Below are positions 39,759-48,777 of a stretch of 58,289 nt of DNA, one piece after another. Position numbers and translations under genes: made by a program. The DNA comes from an uncultured Clostridia bacterium (GTDB lineage Bacteria; Bacillota; Clostridia; Oscillospirales; Acutalibacteraceae). Within the stretch, counting starts at the first letter, position 1. Every line of letters starts with the position of its first letter. Below the pieces are notes generated by a model. That model was not told the DNA's origin. It was given only the letters and a program-made list of their open reading frames with translations, and did not search any database. Location of the stretch: assembly GCA_945948515.1 (NCBI GenBank), contig CAMFBH010000010.1:1-58289 (forward strand), given 5' to 3'.

Positions 39759-41282
39759 TTATTCGTTATCAAAAACGGGATACATTCTTCTGTACAATGC
39801 GTTGATTTTTTTAAAGTATTCCCTGTCTGTTTTTTCAATGGTTTCCTTAGTTGTTCTAAAGCGCCAGTTCTTTTCGGGAACTCCGGGAATATTCATTCTC
39901 GCGTCGCTTCCGAAGCCGCACATGTCCTGAAAAGAAATGATTGCCGTGTTTGCACTGCTCTTCCAAACTGCTTCAATAATCTTTCGGCAGGAGGGGCTGT
40001 AATAGCCGCCTTCTCCCCAGTTATCACCGCCAAAGCCAACATAATCAAGTGCAAATCGCCTTTCATTTTCCGAGGCTTCCCATAGCCAACCGAGTATTGT
40101 GTTGTTATCGTGGGTGCCTACATAGTTAACACAGTTTTGAGTGCAGTTGTGGGGAAGGTGAGAGCTGTCGGAGCCGGGGTCAAACCCGAATTGAATAACC
40201 TTCATTCCCGGAAATTTTGTTTGTTGGAGAAGCTCAACAACATCGTCTCCGAAAACGCCGAGATCCTCTGCAATAATCGGAGCATTCGGGAAATGCTCAA
40301 ACACCTTGTTAAACAGCTTCATTTTCGGACCGTCAACCCATTTTCCTATTTTGGCGGTATCGCTGTCTGCCGGTACCTCCCAGTAAGATGCAAATGCTCT
40401 GAAATGGTCAATTCTCAAAACATCCCATATTTTAAATGCGTGTGCAATTCTTGAAATCCACCAGTCAAAGCCGCTTTTTTCCATTGCCGGCCAATCGTAA
40501 ATCGGATTGCCCCAAAGTTGTCCGTTTTCCGAGAAATAATCAGGCGGAACACCGGCAACAACCTTTGCTTTCAGGCTTTTTTCATCAATTTTAAAAAGCT
40601 CGGGATTTGACCAAACATCAACGCTGTCCATTGCAACATAAATCGGCATATCACCTATTATTGCAATTCCCTTTGAATTTGCGTATTCCTTGATTTTTTT
40701 CCATTGAGTGAAGAAAATGTACTGAACAAATTTCCAAAATGCCGCCTGTTCTTCAAAATCATATATGTTTTTTATACATTCGTGATACCTTGCATGCTCG
40801 CTTTTCCATTCCCACCAGGGCTTTTGGTTTTCAATATCCTTAACTGCCATATAAACGGCGTAGTCTGTCAGCCACGGATTTTGAAGTTCGAATGCCTTAA
40901 TTTTTTCAGCAAGCTCATTGTTGATATTTAAGAATGCTTTTTTTAGAAGCTCAAGTCTTTTTTCTGAAGCAAATTTATAATCTGCGGTATAGGGAGAGCC
41001 AAGATATTTGTTTTCCTCGGCATCCTCCTTGGTAACAAGACCTTCTTCATAAAGTCCGTCGGGGCTGATAAAAAGGTAGTTTCCGGCAAAGGCGCTGTTT
41101 GAACAATAGGGAGAGTTTGCTCCGTCAACAGGATTGAACGGTAGCACCTGCCAATAGCCAAAGCCCATATCGGCAAGGAAATCAATAAAATCAAAACAGT
41201 TTTTATCAAAAACTCCTATTCCGTAATCACCCGGAATTGAGCTTATATGAAAAAGAACACCTGATGCTCTTTTATTCAGCAT
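39759..41282 (-). CDS. malQ: 4-alpha-glucanotransferase (amylomaltase)
   Basis: This 507-residue GH77 enzyme transfers alpha-1,4-glucan segments in glycogen/maltodextrin metabolism. Signatures are RASGVLFHISSIPGDYGIG at the N-terminus, GYWQVLPFNPVDGANSPY, the VLRIDHFRAFASYWEVPA region with the catalytic aspartate, IIAEDLGVFGDDV with the acid/base glutamate, and YVGTHDNNTILGW. Full length. I use ATG 41282 with AGAGGTGA upstream; the in-frame GTG at 41291 lies within that site. It stands alone with its own promoter; no glycogen genes are adjacent. Confidence 0.95.
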   Translation of the reverse strand: MLNKRASGVLFHISSIPGDYGIGVFDKNCFDFIDFLADMGFGYWQVLPFNPVDGANSPYCSNSAFAGNYLFISPDGLYEEGLVTKEDAEENKYLGSPYTADYKFASEKRLELLKKAFLNINNELAEKIKAFELQNPWLTDYAVYMAVKDIENQKPWWEWKSEHARYHECIKNIYDFEEQAAFWKFVQYIFFTQWKKIKEYANSKGIAIIGDMPIYVAMDSVDVWSNPELFKIDEKSLKAKVVAGVPPDYFSENGQLWGNPIYDWPAMEKSGFDWWISRIAHAFKIWDVLRIDHFRAFASYWEVPADSDTAKIGKWVDGPKMKLFNKVFEHFPNAPIIAEDLGVFGDDVVELLQQTKFPGMKVIQFGFDPGSDSSHLPHNCTQNCVNYVGTHDNNTILGWLWEASENERRFALDYVGFGGDNWGEGGYYSPSCRKIIEAVWKSSANTAIISFQDMCGFGSDARMNIPGVPEKNWRFRTTKETIEKTDREYFKKINALYRRMYPVFDNE

Positions 41283-41312
41283 TATATTCACCTCTTTTAT
41301 ATTCCGTAGGCT

Positions 41313-41340
41313 ATTTTACCACAAAACAAACAAAAATCAA
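41313..41340 (-). promoter_or_regulatory. Sigma-A-type promoter for malQ
   Basis: Minus strand: -35 TTGATT (41335-41340), a 16-base spacer and -10 TAAAAT (41313-41318), about 30 bases before the malQ start. Confidence 0.55.
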
Positions 41341-41375
41341 TCCTTTTAATTTATTATTTTATTAATAATAATATA

Positions 41376-41404
41376 TTGAATAACTTAGATATATTTGATA
41401 TAAT
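41376..41404 (+). promoter_or_regulatory. Sigma-A-type promoter for the miaB-mutS-mutL run
   Basis: -35 TTGAAT (41376-41381), a 17-base spacer and a perfect -10 TATAAT (41399-41404). It is back to back with the malQ promoter. Confidence 0.7.
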
Positions 41405-41443
41405 AAAAAGCAATATGGATTATTGTATTCAAAGGTGAGAAGT

Positions 41444-42883
41444 TTGGAAAACATTAAAGCAAAAACTTCATTGGTTTCTGCTGAAGAATTGCAAAAGCAG
41501 AAGGAATATGCTGCCAAGGTAAAATCGGTTTTATCGGTTCGATATAATTCTGCTCCCAAAGCGTGTGTCGTAACCTTCGGATGTCAGCAAAATGTTTCTG
41601 ACAGTGAAAAAATCAAGGGAATGCTTTGTGATATGGGATATTCGCTCACAGATGAAACCACCGATGCAAAGCTGATAATTTTTAATACCTGTGCGGTGCG
41701 CGAGCATGCCGAGGACAGAGTGTTCGGAAATGTCGGTGCATTAAAAAAGTACAAGCTTGAAAACGACGGTGTTGTTATCGGACTTTGCGGCTGTATGATG
41801 CAGCAGGAGCATATTGCCCAAAGAATTAAAAACAGCTTTCCCTTTGTTGATTTGGTTTTCGGAACGCATGTTGTTCACAGGCTTCCCGAGCTTCTTTTAA
41901 AAACCTTAACAAGAAAGAAAAGGGTTTTTGAAATTCCGGATATGGACGGTGTTATTGCCGAGGGGATTCCCGTAGTTCGCGACGATGAGCGCAGGGCTTG
42001 GCTTCCGATAATGTACGGCTGCAACAATTTCTGCTCCTATTGCATTGTTCCCTATGTTAGAGGAAGGGAAAGAAGCAGAAGCCTTGAAAGTGTTGTTGAA
42101 GAGGCTAAGGATTTAATATCAAAGGGCTACCGCGAAATAACTCTTTTGGGTCAGAATGTCAATTCCTACGGAAAGGATCTTGAGCCCAAGATTAATTTTT
42201 CATATTTGCTCAGAATCCTTAATTCGCTTGAGGGCGATTTTAGAATAAGATTTATGACGAGTCACCCTAAGGACTGCACTAAAGAACTGCTTGAAACAAT
42301 GGCAGAGTGTGAAAAGGTTGCAAAGCATCTTCATTTGCCGTTTCAAAGCGGAAACAATCGTGTGCTGAGAGCAATGAACAGAGGCTACACAAGAGAAAAA
42401 TATCTTGAGCTTATTGATTATGCCCGCAGTCTTATGGGAAGTGAGCTTTCAATAACAAGCGATATAATCGTTGGCTTCCCCGGAGAAACATATGAAGAGT
42501 TTAAGGATACTCTAAGCCTTGTTTCAAAAATAAACGCAACCTCGCTTTTTACTTTCATTTATTCACCGCGTGTCGGAACACCTGCCGCAAAGCTTGATGA
42601 TCCGATTCCGAAAAGTGAAAAATCAAAATGGTTTAAAGAGCTAACCGATTTACAGGAAACAATATCCGCCTCGCAAATGAAGCTTCATAACGGAAAGATT
42701 TTTAAATGCTTTGTTTACGGAAAGGGAAAATTAGGCGATAATTATATTGCCGCCAGAACGGATGGCAATTTGATTATAGAATTTGAAGGTGACGAAAGCC
42801 TTATCGGAACCTTTCAAAAAATTAAAGTAATCGAACCTCTAACCTTCGTTTTGAGGGGCGAAATTGTAAAGGAGAAAGAATAA
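41444..42883 (+). CDS. miaB: tRNA-2-methylthio-N6-dimethylallyladenosine synthase
   Basis: This 479-residue radical-SAM methylthiotransferase acts on isopentenyl-A37 made by MiaA (encoded at 47848). The N-terminal UPF0004 domain has its three cluster cysteines in VTFGCQQN, FNTCAVREHA and LCGCMMQQ. The radical-SAM triad is GCNNFCSYCIVPYVRGRERS (about residues 193-212), and a TRAM domain covers the last 65 residues. The start is most likely TTG 41444, with AAAGGTGAG 5 bases before it; a TTG at 41423 is in frame but precedes that site. Its stop overlaps the next start by one base. Confidence 0.95.
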   Translation: MENIKAKTSLVSAEELQKQKEYAAKVKSVLSVRYNSAPKACVVTFGCQQNVSDSEKIKGMLCDMGYSLTDETTDAKLIIFNTCAVREHAEDRVFGNVGALKKYKLENDGVVIGLCGCMMQQEHIAQRIKNSFPFVDLVFGTHVVHRLPELLLKTLTRKKRVFEIPDMDGVIAEGIPVVRDDERRAWLPIMYGCNNFCSYCIVPYVRGRERSRSLESVVEEAKDLISKGYREITLLGQNVNSYGKDLEPKINFSYLLRILNSLEGDFRIRFMTSHPKDCTKELLETMAECEKVAKHLHLPFQSGNNRVLRAMNRGYTREKYLELIDYARSLMGSELSITSDIIVGFPGETYEEFKDTLSLVSKINATSLFTFIYSPRVGTPAAKLDDPIPKSEKSKWFKELTDLQETISASQMKLHNGKIFKCFVYGKGKLGDNYIAARTDGNLIIEFEGDESLIGTFQKIKVIEPLTFVLRGEIVKEKE

Positions 42884-43299
42884 TGAGTTTAGAATCAGCA
42901 CTCAGAGAATTAGGCAAAGAAATTCAGAAGGACGAGCGTTTTATCGCTCTTCAGGCTGCTGCAAAGGTAAACGATGCAGACGAAGCTCTTCAAAAGCAGA
43001 TGCAGGAGATGCAGCTTCTCTCGCTGAAATATCAGCAGGAGGCAGGCAAGGGCGAAGAGGTTGACCAGGATAAGATTAAAGCTATTCAGGAAGACTATCA
43101 GAAGCTTTATGCAGAGATAATGGAAGGCGAGAATATGAAAAAGTATTCCGCTTGTGCAACGGAAATGGAATCAATGGCTCAGTATATCAGCCAAATGATC
43201 GGTCTTTTCTTTGACGGACAGGATCCCGAAACATGCGAGATTCCCGTTCATGATGACAGCTGCACACACAACTGCTCAACCTGCGGCGGATGTCACTGA
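42883..43299 (+). CDS. YlbF/YmcA (RicF/RicA-like) family protein with C-terminal cysteine cluster
   Basis: The 138-residue helical protein has an N-terminal YlbF-like helical domain (LGKEIQKDERFIALQAAAKV, then a Q/E-rich coiled helix, residues 5-110). It ends with CTHNCSTCGGCH, four cysteines in a C-x3-C-x2-C-x2-C array. In Bacillus subtilis, YmcA is encoded next to miaB, and the YmcA-YlbF-YaaT complex carries iron-sulfur clusters and affects RNA maturation. The same neighbourhood here (one-base overlap with miaB) supports an equivalent role. The cysteine array suggests a metal or Fe-S cluster on this single subunit. Confidence 0.85.
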   Translation: MSLESALRELGKEIQKDERFIALQAAAKVNDADEALQKQMQEMQLLSLKYQQEAGKGEEVDQDKIKAIQEDYQKLYAEIMEGENMKKYSACATEMESMAQYISQMIGLFFDGQDPETCEIPVHDDSCTHNCSTCGGCH

Positions 43300-43348
43300 T
43301 TGAGTTAAAGAAATCAGAAATGTAATTCACTGAAAGGCGGAAGGATAA

Positions 43349-45976
43349 ATGGCACAGGCTAAAATAAGCCCAATGATGCTTCAGTATTTTGATATAAAAA
43401 AAGAATACCCCGGCGTTATTTTGTTTTTCCGCCTCGGTGATTTTTACGAGATGTTTTTTGACGATGCAAAGATTGCAAGCAAGGAGCTTGACCTTGTTTT
43501 AACAGGCAGGGACTGCGGACAGGAGGAAAGAGCGCCGATGTGCGGTGTTCCTTTCCACAGCGCTGACAGCTATATTGCAAAGCTTGTTTCGCGCGGCTAT
43601 AAGGTAGCAATATGCGAGCAGCTTGAAGACCCTTCAAAAGCAAAGGGCATTGTTAAAAGAGATGTCGTAAGAATCATAACACCCGGAACTGTTATTGAGG
43701 GCAATATGCTTCAGGACGGTGTAAACAACTATCTTTGCAGTATCTGTGCCCTCGAAAACGAAACGGGAATTTGCTTTGCCGATGTTTCAACAGGAGAATT
43801 TCACCTAACTGTTTTCAACCGTGAGGATGTTGAGCAAAAAATCAACAACCAGCTTTCAACCTATGCTCCTAAAGAGGTGCTTGTTAACTCGGCGGCTTCC
43901 TCGTATTCGGAGGTTGAAAAATTTGTTACCCAAAGGCTTAACACCTCTTTTCAAACGCCTAATGAGGATGCATTTGATTTCAACAATGCAACCAACACTA
44001 TTCTTGAAACGCTCAAAAGAGAAGAAATTTCCTCATTGAATATAGGTCACAGCAAGGCGGCTGTTTGTGCTCTCGGCGCAGTAATTGATTATCTTCGTGA
44101 TACTCAGAAAAAAGACAGTATTGAAACACCGAGCGAAATTGATTTTTACAGCGACGATGCGTTTATGTCGCTCGATATGAATGCAAGGCGAAATCTTGAG
44201 CTTACTCAATCCATGCTCACTCTTGATAAAAAGCATTCTCTTCTCTGGGTAATAGATAAAACCAAAACCGCTCCCGGAAAGAGAATGATAAGAAATTGGC
44301 TTGAGCGTCCGCTTTTGAACATTGCAAAAATTACAAAGCGTCAAAATGCGGTAGGCGAGCTTTCCGATGATTCCGTTAAGCGTGATGAAATACGCGAATG
44401 CCTTACCGGAATTAACGATATGGAAAGGCTTATAACAAGAATTGTTTATTCAACCGCTAATGCCAAGGAGCTTCGCTCACTCTCATCAACTATTGAAAAG
44501 CTCCCAAAAATTAAATCCCTTGCAGGAGCTTCACAGTCTGCAATGCTTAAAGAGATTGACAGTGAGATTGATTTGTTGAGTGATGTTTATGAGCTTATCA
44601 ACAGTGCAATTGTTGAAGAGCCTCCGTTTTCTCTGCGTGAGGGCGGAATGATTAAAGAGGGCTTCAACGAAGAAATAGATTCTCTAAAAGCTATTATGCA
44701 GGATGGCGCGGGCGTTGTTGCCGGAATTGAGCAGGAGCAGAGGGAAAAAACGGGTATTCCAAAGCTTAAGGTTGGATATAATCGTGTTTTCGGATATTAT
44801 ATAGAGGTTTCAAACAGCTACAAGGAAATGGTTCCCGATGAATACATAAGAAAGCAGACTCTTGCAAACTGCGAAAGATATATAACGCAGGAATTGAAAG
44901 AGCTTGAAGGAAAAATCATCGGTGCTAAAGAAAGAGAAATAGCTCTTGAATATGAAATTTTCTGTTCGGTAAGAGAAAAAATTGCCGCAGAGGTTCAAAG
45001 AATTCAGCAAACCGCAAAGGCAATTGCAAAGCTCGATGTTTTGTGCTCTCTTGCTTATGTGGCGTTTAATAACAATTATGTTTGTCCGCGCCTTAATAAC
45101 GACGGAGTTATAAATATTAAAGACGGCAGGCATCCCGTTGTAGAGGCTCTGCTTGACGGAGCACCTTTCGTTCCGAATGACACATTGCTTGATAACGATA
45201 AAAACAGGTGCTCAATTATTACCGGACCGAATATGGCGGGTAAATCAACATATATGCGCCAAACGGCATTAATAACAATTCTCGCTCAAATCGGTTCTTT
45301 CGTTCCTGCAAAGAGCGCGGATATTTCAATAGTTGATGCTGTGTTCACAAGAGTGGGCGCTTCGGACGACCTTTCAACCGGTCAGTCAACCTTTATGGTT
45401 GAAATGAATGAGGTTGCTTCAATTCTAAAAAATGCAACAAGCAACAGCCTAATAATTTTAGATGAAATCGGAAGAGGAACCTCCACTTTTGACGGAATGA
45501 GCATTGCAAGAGCGGTTCTTGAATTTGTTTGCAAAAAGAAAACGCTCGGAGCCAAAACTCTTTTTGCAACTCATTATCACGAGCTAACCGCAATGGAGGG
45601 GCTTATCGACGGAGTTAACAACTATTCAATCGCCGTTAAAAAGCGCGGAGACGATATCACCTTCCTTCGCAGAATTGTTAAGGGCGGAGCGGACCAAAGC
45701 TTCGGTATTGAGGTGGCAAAGCTCGCGGGAGTTCCGGATAGCGTTGTAAAGCGCGCAAAGGTAATTCTTAAGGAGCTTGAAAAGAACAAGGTTGAGATAG
45801 AATTTAAAGCCGAGGAAGCTGTTATTGAAGATGATGAAAGCGTTCAGTATAATTTCAGTGCAAACGGCAAAAACGAAATTGTTGAAATATTAAAGGCGAT
45901 AGATGTAAACACATTAACGCCTATTGAGGCAATGCAAACGCTCTACGATTTAAAGAAAAAAAGCGAGGAGCTTTAA
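43349..45976 (+). CDS. mutS: DNA mismatch repair protein MutS
   Basis: This 875-residue ATPase recognises mismatches. RLGDFYEMFFDDA holds the Phe-x-Glu mismatch wedge (about residues 28-40). ITGPNMAGKSTYMRQTAL is Walker A (about 624-641), and LIILDEIGRGTSTFDGMSIA is the Walker B/D-loop region (about 701-720). FATHYHEL follows. Full length with all five domains. AAGGCGGAAGG precedes the ATG. mutL follows closely, so the two are probably co-expressed. Confidence 0.97.
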   Translation: MAQAKISPMMLQYFDIKKEYPGVILFFRLGDFYEMFFDDAKIASKELDLVLTGRDCGQEERAPMCGVPFHSADSYIAKLVSRGYKVAICEQLEDPSKAKGIVKRDVVRIITPGTVIEGNMLQDGVNNYLCSICALENETGICFADVSTGEFHLTVFNREDVEQKINNQLSTYAPKEVLVNSAASSYSEVEKFVTQRLNTSFQTPNEDAFDFNNATNTILETLKREEISSLNIGHSKAAVCALGAVIDYLRDTQKKDSIETPSEIDFYSDDAFMSLDMNARRNLELTQSMLTLDKKHSLLWVIDKTKTAPGKRMIRNWLERPLLNIAKITKRQNAVGELSDDSVKRDEIRECLTGINDMERLITRIVYSTANAKELRSLSSTIEKLPKIKSLAGASQSAMLKEIDSEIDLLSDVYELINSAIVEEPPFSLREGGMIKEGFNEEIDSLKAIMQDGAGVVAGIEQEQREKTGIPKLKVGYNRVFGYYIEVSNSYKEMVPDEYIRKQTLANCERYITQELKELEGKIIGAKEREIALEYEIFCSVREKIAAEVQRIQQTAKAIAKLDVLCSLAYVAFNNNYVCPRLNNDGVINIKDGRHPVVEALLDGAPFVPNDTLLDNDKNRCSIITGPNMAGKSTYMRQTALITILAQIGSFVPAKSADISIVDAVFTRVGASDDLSTGQSTFMVEMNEVASILKNATSNSLIILDEIGRGTSTFDGMSIARAVLEFVCKKKTLGAKTLFATHYHELTAMEGLIDGVNNYSIAVKKRGDDITFLRRIVKGGADQSFGIEVAKLAGVPDSVVKRAKVILKELEKNKVEIEFKAEEAVIEDDESVQYNFSANGKNEIVEILKAIDVNTLTPIEAMQTLYDLKKKSEEL

Positions 45977-45988
45977 GAAAGATTATGA

Positions 45989-46006
45989 AAGGAGGCGTTC
46001 ACTACG
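45989..46006 (+). promoter_or_regulatory. Ribosome binding site and apparent ACG start codon of mutL
   Basis: AAAGGAGG ends at 45995, and ACG (46004-46006) lies exactly 8 bases later in the mutL frame. An in-frame TGA at 45986-45988 bars any earlier start, and no ATG, GTG or TTG occurs in frame before GTG 46034. ATG 45985 is in another frame and ends after 10 codons. Confidence 0.6.
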
Positions 46007-47845
46007 GCTCAGATTAATATTCTACCCAAAGAAGTGTATCAGCTTATTGCTGCGGGCGAGGTTGTTGAGCGCCCCTCATCAATCGTTAAGGAAATGGCAG
46101 AAAACTCCATAGATGCAGGAGCAAAAAGCATAACGATTGAAATAAAAAACGGCGGAACAACATATATCAGAATAACTGACGACGGCTGCGGTATTGAACG
46201 AAGCGAGGTTCGCAAGGTGTTTGTTCCCCATGCAACTTCAAAAATCAAATCAGCCTCCGACCTCGATGCAATAGGAACACTCGGCTTTAGGGGAGAGGCT
46301 ATGGCATCAATCGCCGCAGTTTCAAAAACAGAGCTTTTAACAAGAACGGAAAACGAAGCAATCGGAACAAGAATTGAAATTGCGGGAGGGGAAGAAATAT
46401 CCTTCGGCGAAGCGGGATGCCCGTGCGGAACAACAATAGTTGTAAGAGATATATTTTTCAATACCCCCGCAAGAATGAAATTCTTGAAGAAAGATGTTAC
46501 CGAAGGCAATGCGGTTGCCGCTGTTGTTGACAGAATGGCGCTCAGCCATCCCGAAGTATCCTTTAGGTTTATCCGCGACGGCAAGCAAACTCTTGTTACC
46601 GGCGGAAGCGGAGAATTAAAAAGCACTGTTTACAGTGTTCTCGGCAAGGAGCTTTCAAATTCGCTTATAAGTGCGGATTATTCATATAACGCAATGAGGC
46701 TTACCGGATTTGTAAGCCTTCCCCATGAATCAAGAAAAAGCCGTTCAATGCAGTTTTTTTTCATAAACGGCAGGCTTGTTAAATCTCAAACCGCAATGGC
46801 GGCTCTTGAGCAGGCATATAAGAATTCAATAATGGTGGGAAAATTTCCCGCATGCGTTTTGAATATTGATATAGACAGTGCGCTTGTTGATGTTAATGTT
46901 CATCCTTCAAAAACAGAGGTGCGCTTTGTTAATGAAAGAGCGGTTTTCGATTTAGTTTATTACGGCGTCAAATCCGCTTTAGAGGCAAACAATTCGGTTA
47001 AGTCCGCATCCTTCACAACTCAAGGAGAATTGCCCAAAAGTAATTCGTTTGAAAGCAGAGCGGCAGAAAAAACATATTCTCAAAGGCTTGATTTCTTTAA
47101 AAAGAAAGAAGAGCCGGTGCAAACAGCTTTTTCTCAAAATGTCAGAGTTAAGGCAAACGAGGATTTCTGGCAGGCGGCAGCGCCGAAAAAAGAATATAAA
47201 ATTGATGTCAGTATAGATGAACAGAGTCAAAGCGAAGACATATCAAAAAACACGGTAAAAGAGAACAGGGAGATTTCCATTCCCGATTTCAGAGTAGTGG
47301 GCGAGGCGTTCAAAACCTACATAATCGTTGAAATAGAAAACGAACTTTATTTTATTGATAAGCATGCCGCCCACGAAAGAATTAACTATGAAAAGCTGAC
47401 GGAATCTAAAGAAATTGCAAAGCAGGTGCTTTTGAGTCCGCAGGCTGTTAATCTCACAAAGGATGAGTTTGAGGTTATCACTCAAAACATTGCTCTTTTA
47501 TCACAGTGTGGTTTTGAGCTCAGCGAATTCGGAACTTCGGCGGTTCTTATTAGGGAGTGCCCGTCTATTTTAAGCGATTGCAATTTAAGTGATTTGATAA
47601 CAGAAATTGCTCAAAAGCTTCTTGAGCACAAAACAGATATTGTTCCCGAAAAGCTTGAATGGATTTATCATTCATCTGCCTGCCGTGCAGCCGTTAAAGC
47701 GGGAGATAAAACAACTCCCGAAGAAACAAGGCTGTTTGTTGAAAGGCTTTTGTCAATGCCGGAAATAAAATATTGTCCGCACGGCAGACCGGTATTCATA
47801 AAAATCAGTAAGTACGAAATCGAAAAGCAGTTCGGCAGGGTGTAA
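46004..47845 (+). CDS. mutL: DNA mismatch repair protein MutL (unusual start)
   Basis: The GHKL ATPase of mismatch repair is about 613 residues if started at ACG 46004. Then the product begins AQINILPKEVYQLIAAGEVV after the initiator, matching the conserved MutL N-terminus. Starting at GTG 46034 would remove the first strand. ATPase motifs are EMAENSIDAGA, DDGCGI and TLGFRGEAMASIA. The C-terminal DKHAAHERINYE and CPHGRPVFIKI motifs indicate the endonuclease form found in bacteria lacking MutH, with Lys in place of the usual Gln after Asp. It lies 27 bases after mutS and 2 bases before miaA. Confidence 0.9.
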   Translation, partial: TAQINILPKEVYQLIAAGEVVERPSSIVKEMAENSIDAGAKSITIEIKNGGTTYIRITDDGCGIERSEVRKVFVPHATSKIKSASDLDAIGTLGFRGEAMASIAAVSKTELLTRTENEAIGTRIEIAGGEEISFGEAGCPCGTTIVVRDIFFNTPARMKFLKKDVTEGNAVAAVVDRMALSHPEVSFRFIRDGKQTLVTGGSGELKSTVYSVLGKELSNSLISADYSYNAMRLTGFVSLPHESRKSRSMQFFFINGRLVKSQTAMAALEQAYKNSIMVGKFPACVLNIDIDSALVDVNVHPSKTEVRFVNERAVFDLVYYGVKSALEANNSVKSASFTTQGELPKSNSFESRAAEKTYSQRLDFFKKKEEPVQTAFSQNVRVKANEDFWQAAAPKKEYKIDVSIDEQSQSEDISKNTVKENREISIPDFRVVGEAFKTYIIVEIENELYFIDKHAAHERINYEKLTESKEIAKQVLLSPQAVNLTKDEFEVITQNIALLSQCGFELSEFGTSAVLIRECPSILSDCNLSDLITEIAQKLLEHKTDIVPEKLEWIYHSSACRAAVKAGDKTTPEETRLFVERLLSMPEIKYCPHGRPVFIKISKYEIEKQFGRV

Positions 47846-47847
47846 TA

Positions 47848-48777
47848 ATGAAAACTAAAATTATTGCAGTAGTCGGTCCCACAGCAAGCGGAAAAACGAG
47901 CCTCGGAGTTGAGATTGCAAGGGCTGTAAGCGGAGAGATTATTTCTGCCGATTCCATGCAGATATACAAAGGAATGAGCATTGCAACTGCGGCTCCTTCA
48001 AAAGGGGAAATGCAGGGAGTGCCCCATCATCTTGTTGAGTTTCTTGATTCGAGCGAGCTGTTCAGCGTTGCCGATTTCACAAGGCTTGCAAAAGAAAAAA
48101 TAGCTGAAATAAATAGCAGAGGAAATGTACCGGTTATTGTCGGCGGAACAGGATTGTTTATTGATAATCTTGTTAAAAATACTCAGTTTACAGAGGCTCA
48201 AACTGATTTTGCACTCAGAGAAAGTCTTATGAAAAAAAGCGAGGATGAGCTTTATTCCGAGCTCTGCAAAATTGATTATGAAGCGTCTTTGAAAATTCAT
48301 AAAAATAATAAAATACGAGTCGTCAGGGCTCTTGAACTGTATTATTCAACGGGAACAACAAAATCCGAACAGGACGAGCTTTCTCATATAACCGAGAGTC
48401 CGTATGACGCTCTTTACATCGGAATAGCCTTTAAGGACAGGCAAAGGCTTTACGACAGGATAAATAAACGCGCAGAGCTTATGTTTGAAAACGGTCTTGA
48501 GCAGGAGGCACGAAGCGCATACCAAACGGCAGGCACAACAGCCTCTCAGGCTATTGGGCATAAAGAACTGATAAAGTATTTTAACGGAGAAGAAACGCTT
48601 GAAGAAGTAAAAGAAAAGCTCAAGCGCGAAACAAGAAGATATGCAAAGCGCCAGATAACATGGTTTAAAAGAAATCAAAGCATTAATTGGCTTTATGCCG
48701 ATGAGATTAGTAAAGAAGAATTAGCTTCAAAAGCAATAAGTATTTCAAAAAGCTTTTTAAAGGAGGAACGGCTGTGA
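47848..48777 (+). CDS. miaA: tRNA dimethylallyltransferase
   Basis: The 309-residue enzyme adds the isopentenyl group to A37 of tRNAs reading UNN codons, making the substrate of MiaB. AVVGPTASGKTSLGVEIA is the P-loop (about residues 6-23). Other markers are ISADSMQIYKGMSIATAAPS, VPHHLVEFLD, VIVGGTGLFIDNL and the C-terminal TRRYAKRQITWFKRN. Full length. Its stop overlaps the next gene's GTG by 4 bases. Confidence 0.96.
   Translation: MKTKIIAVVGPTASGKTSLGVEIARAVSGEIISADSMQIYKGMSIATAAPSKGEMQGVPHHLVEFLDSSELFSVADFTRLAKEKIAEINSRGNVPVIVGGTGLFIDNLVKNTQFTEAQTDFALRESLMKKSEDELYSELCKIDYEASLKIHKNNKIRVVRALELYYSTGTTKSEQDELSHITESPYDALYIGIAFKDRQRLYDRINKRAELMFENGLEQEARSAYQTAGTTASQAIGHKELIKYFNGEETLEEVKEKLKRETRRYAKRQITWFKRNQSINWLYADEISKEELASKAISISKSFLKEERL

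Noticed and set aside
45985-46017. ATG-initiated 10-codon frame overlapping the mutL ribosome site
   Set aside because: Too short, not in the mutL frame, and has no ribosome site of its own. It is kept only as a possible clue to a frameshift alternative.
46039-46626. 195-codon open frame antisense to mutL
   Set aside because: It lies wholly inside a well-supported mutL, has no ribosome site, and its length follows from codon bias of the sense gene.
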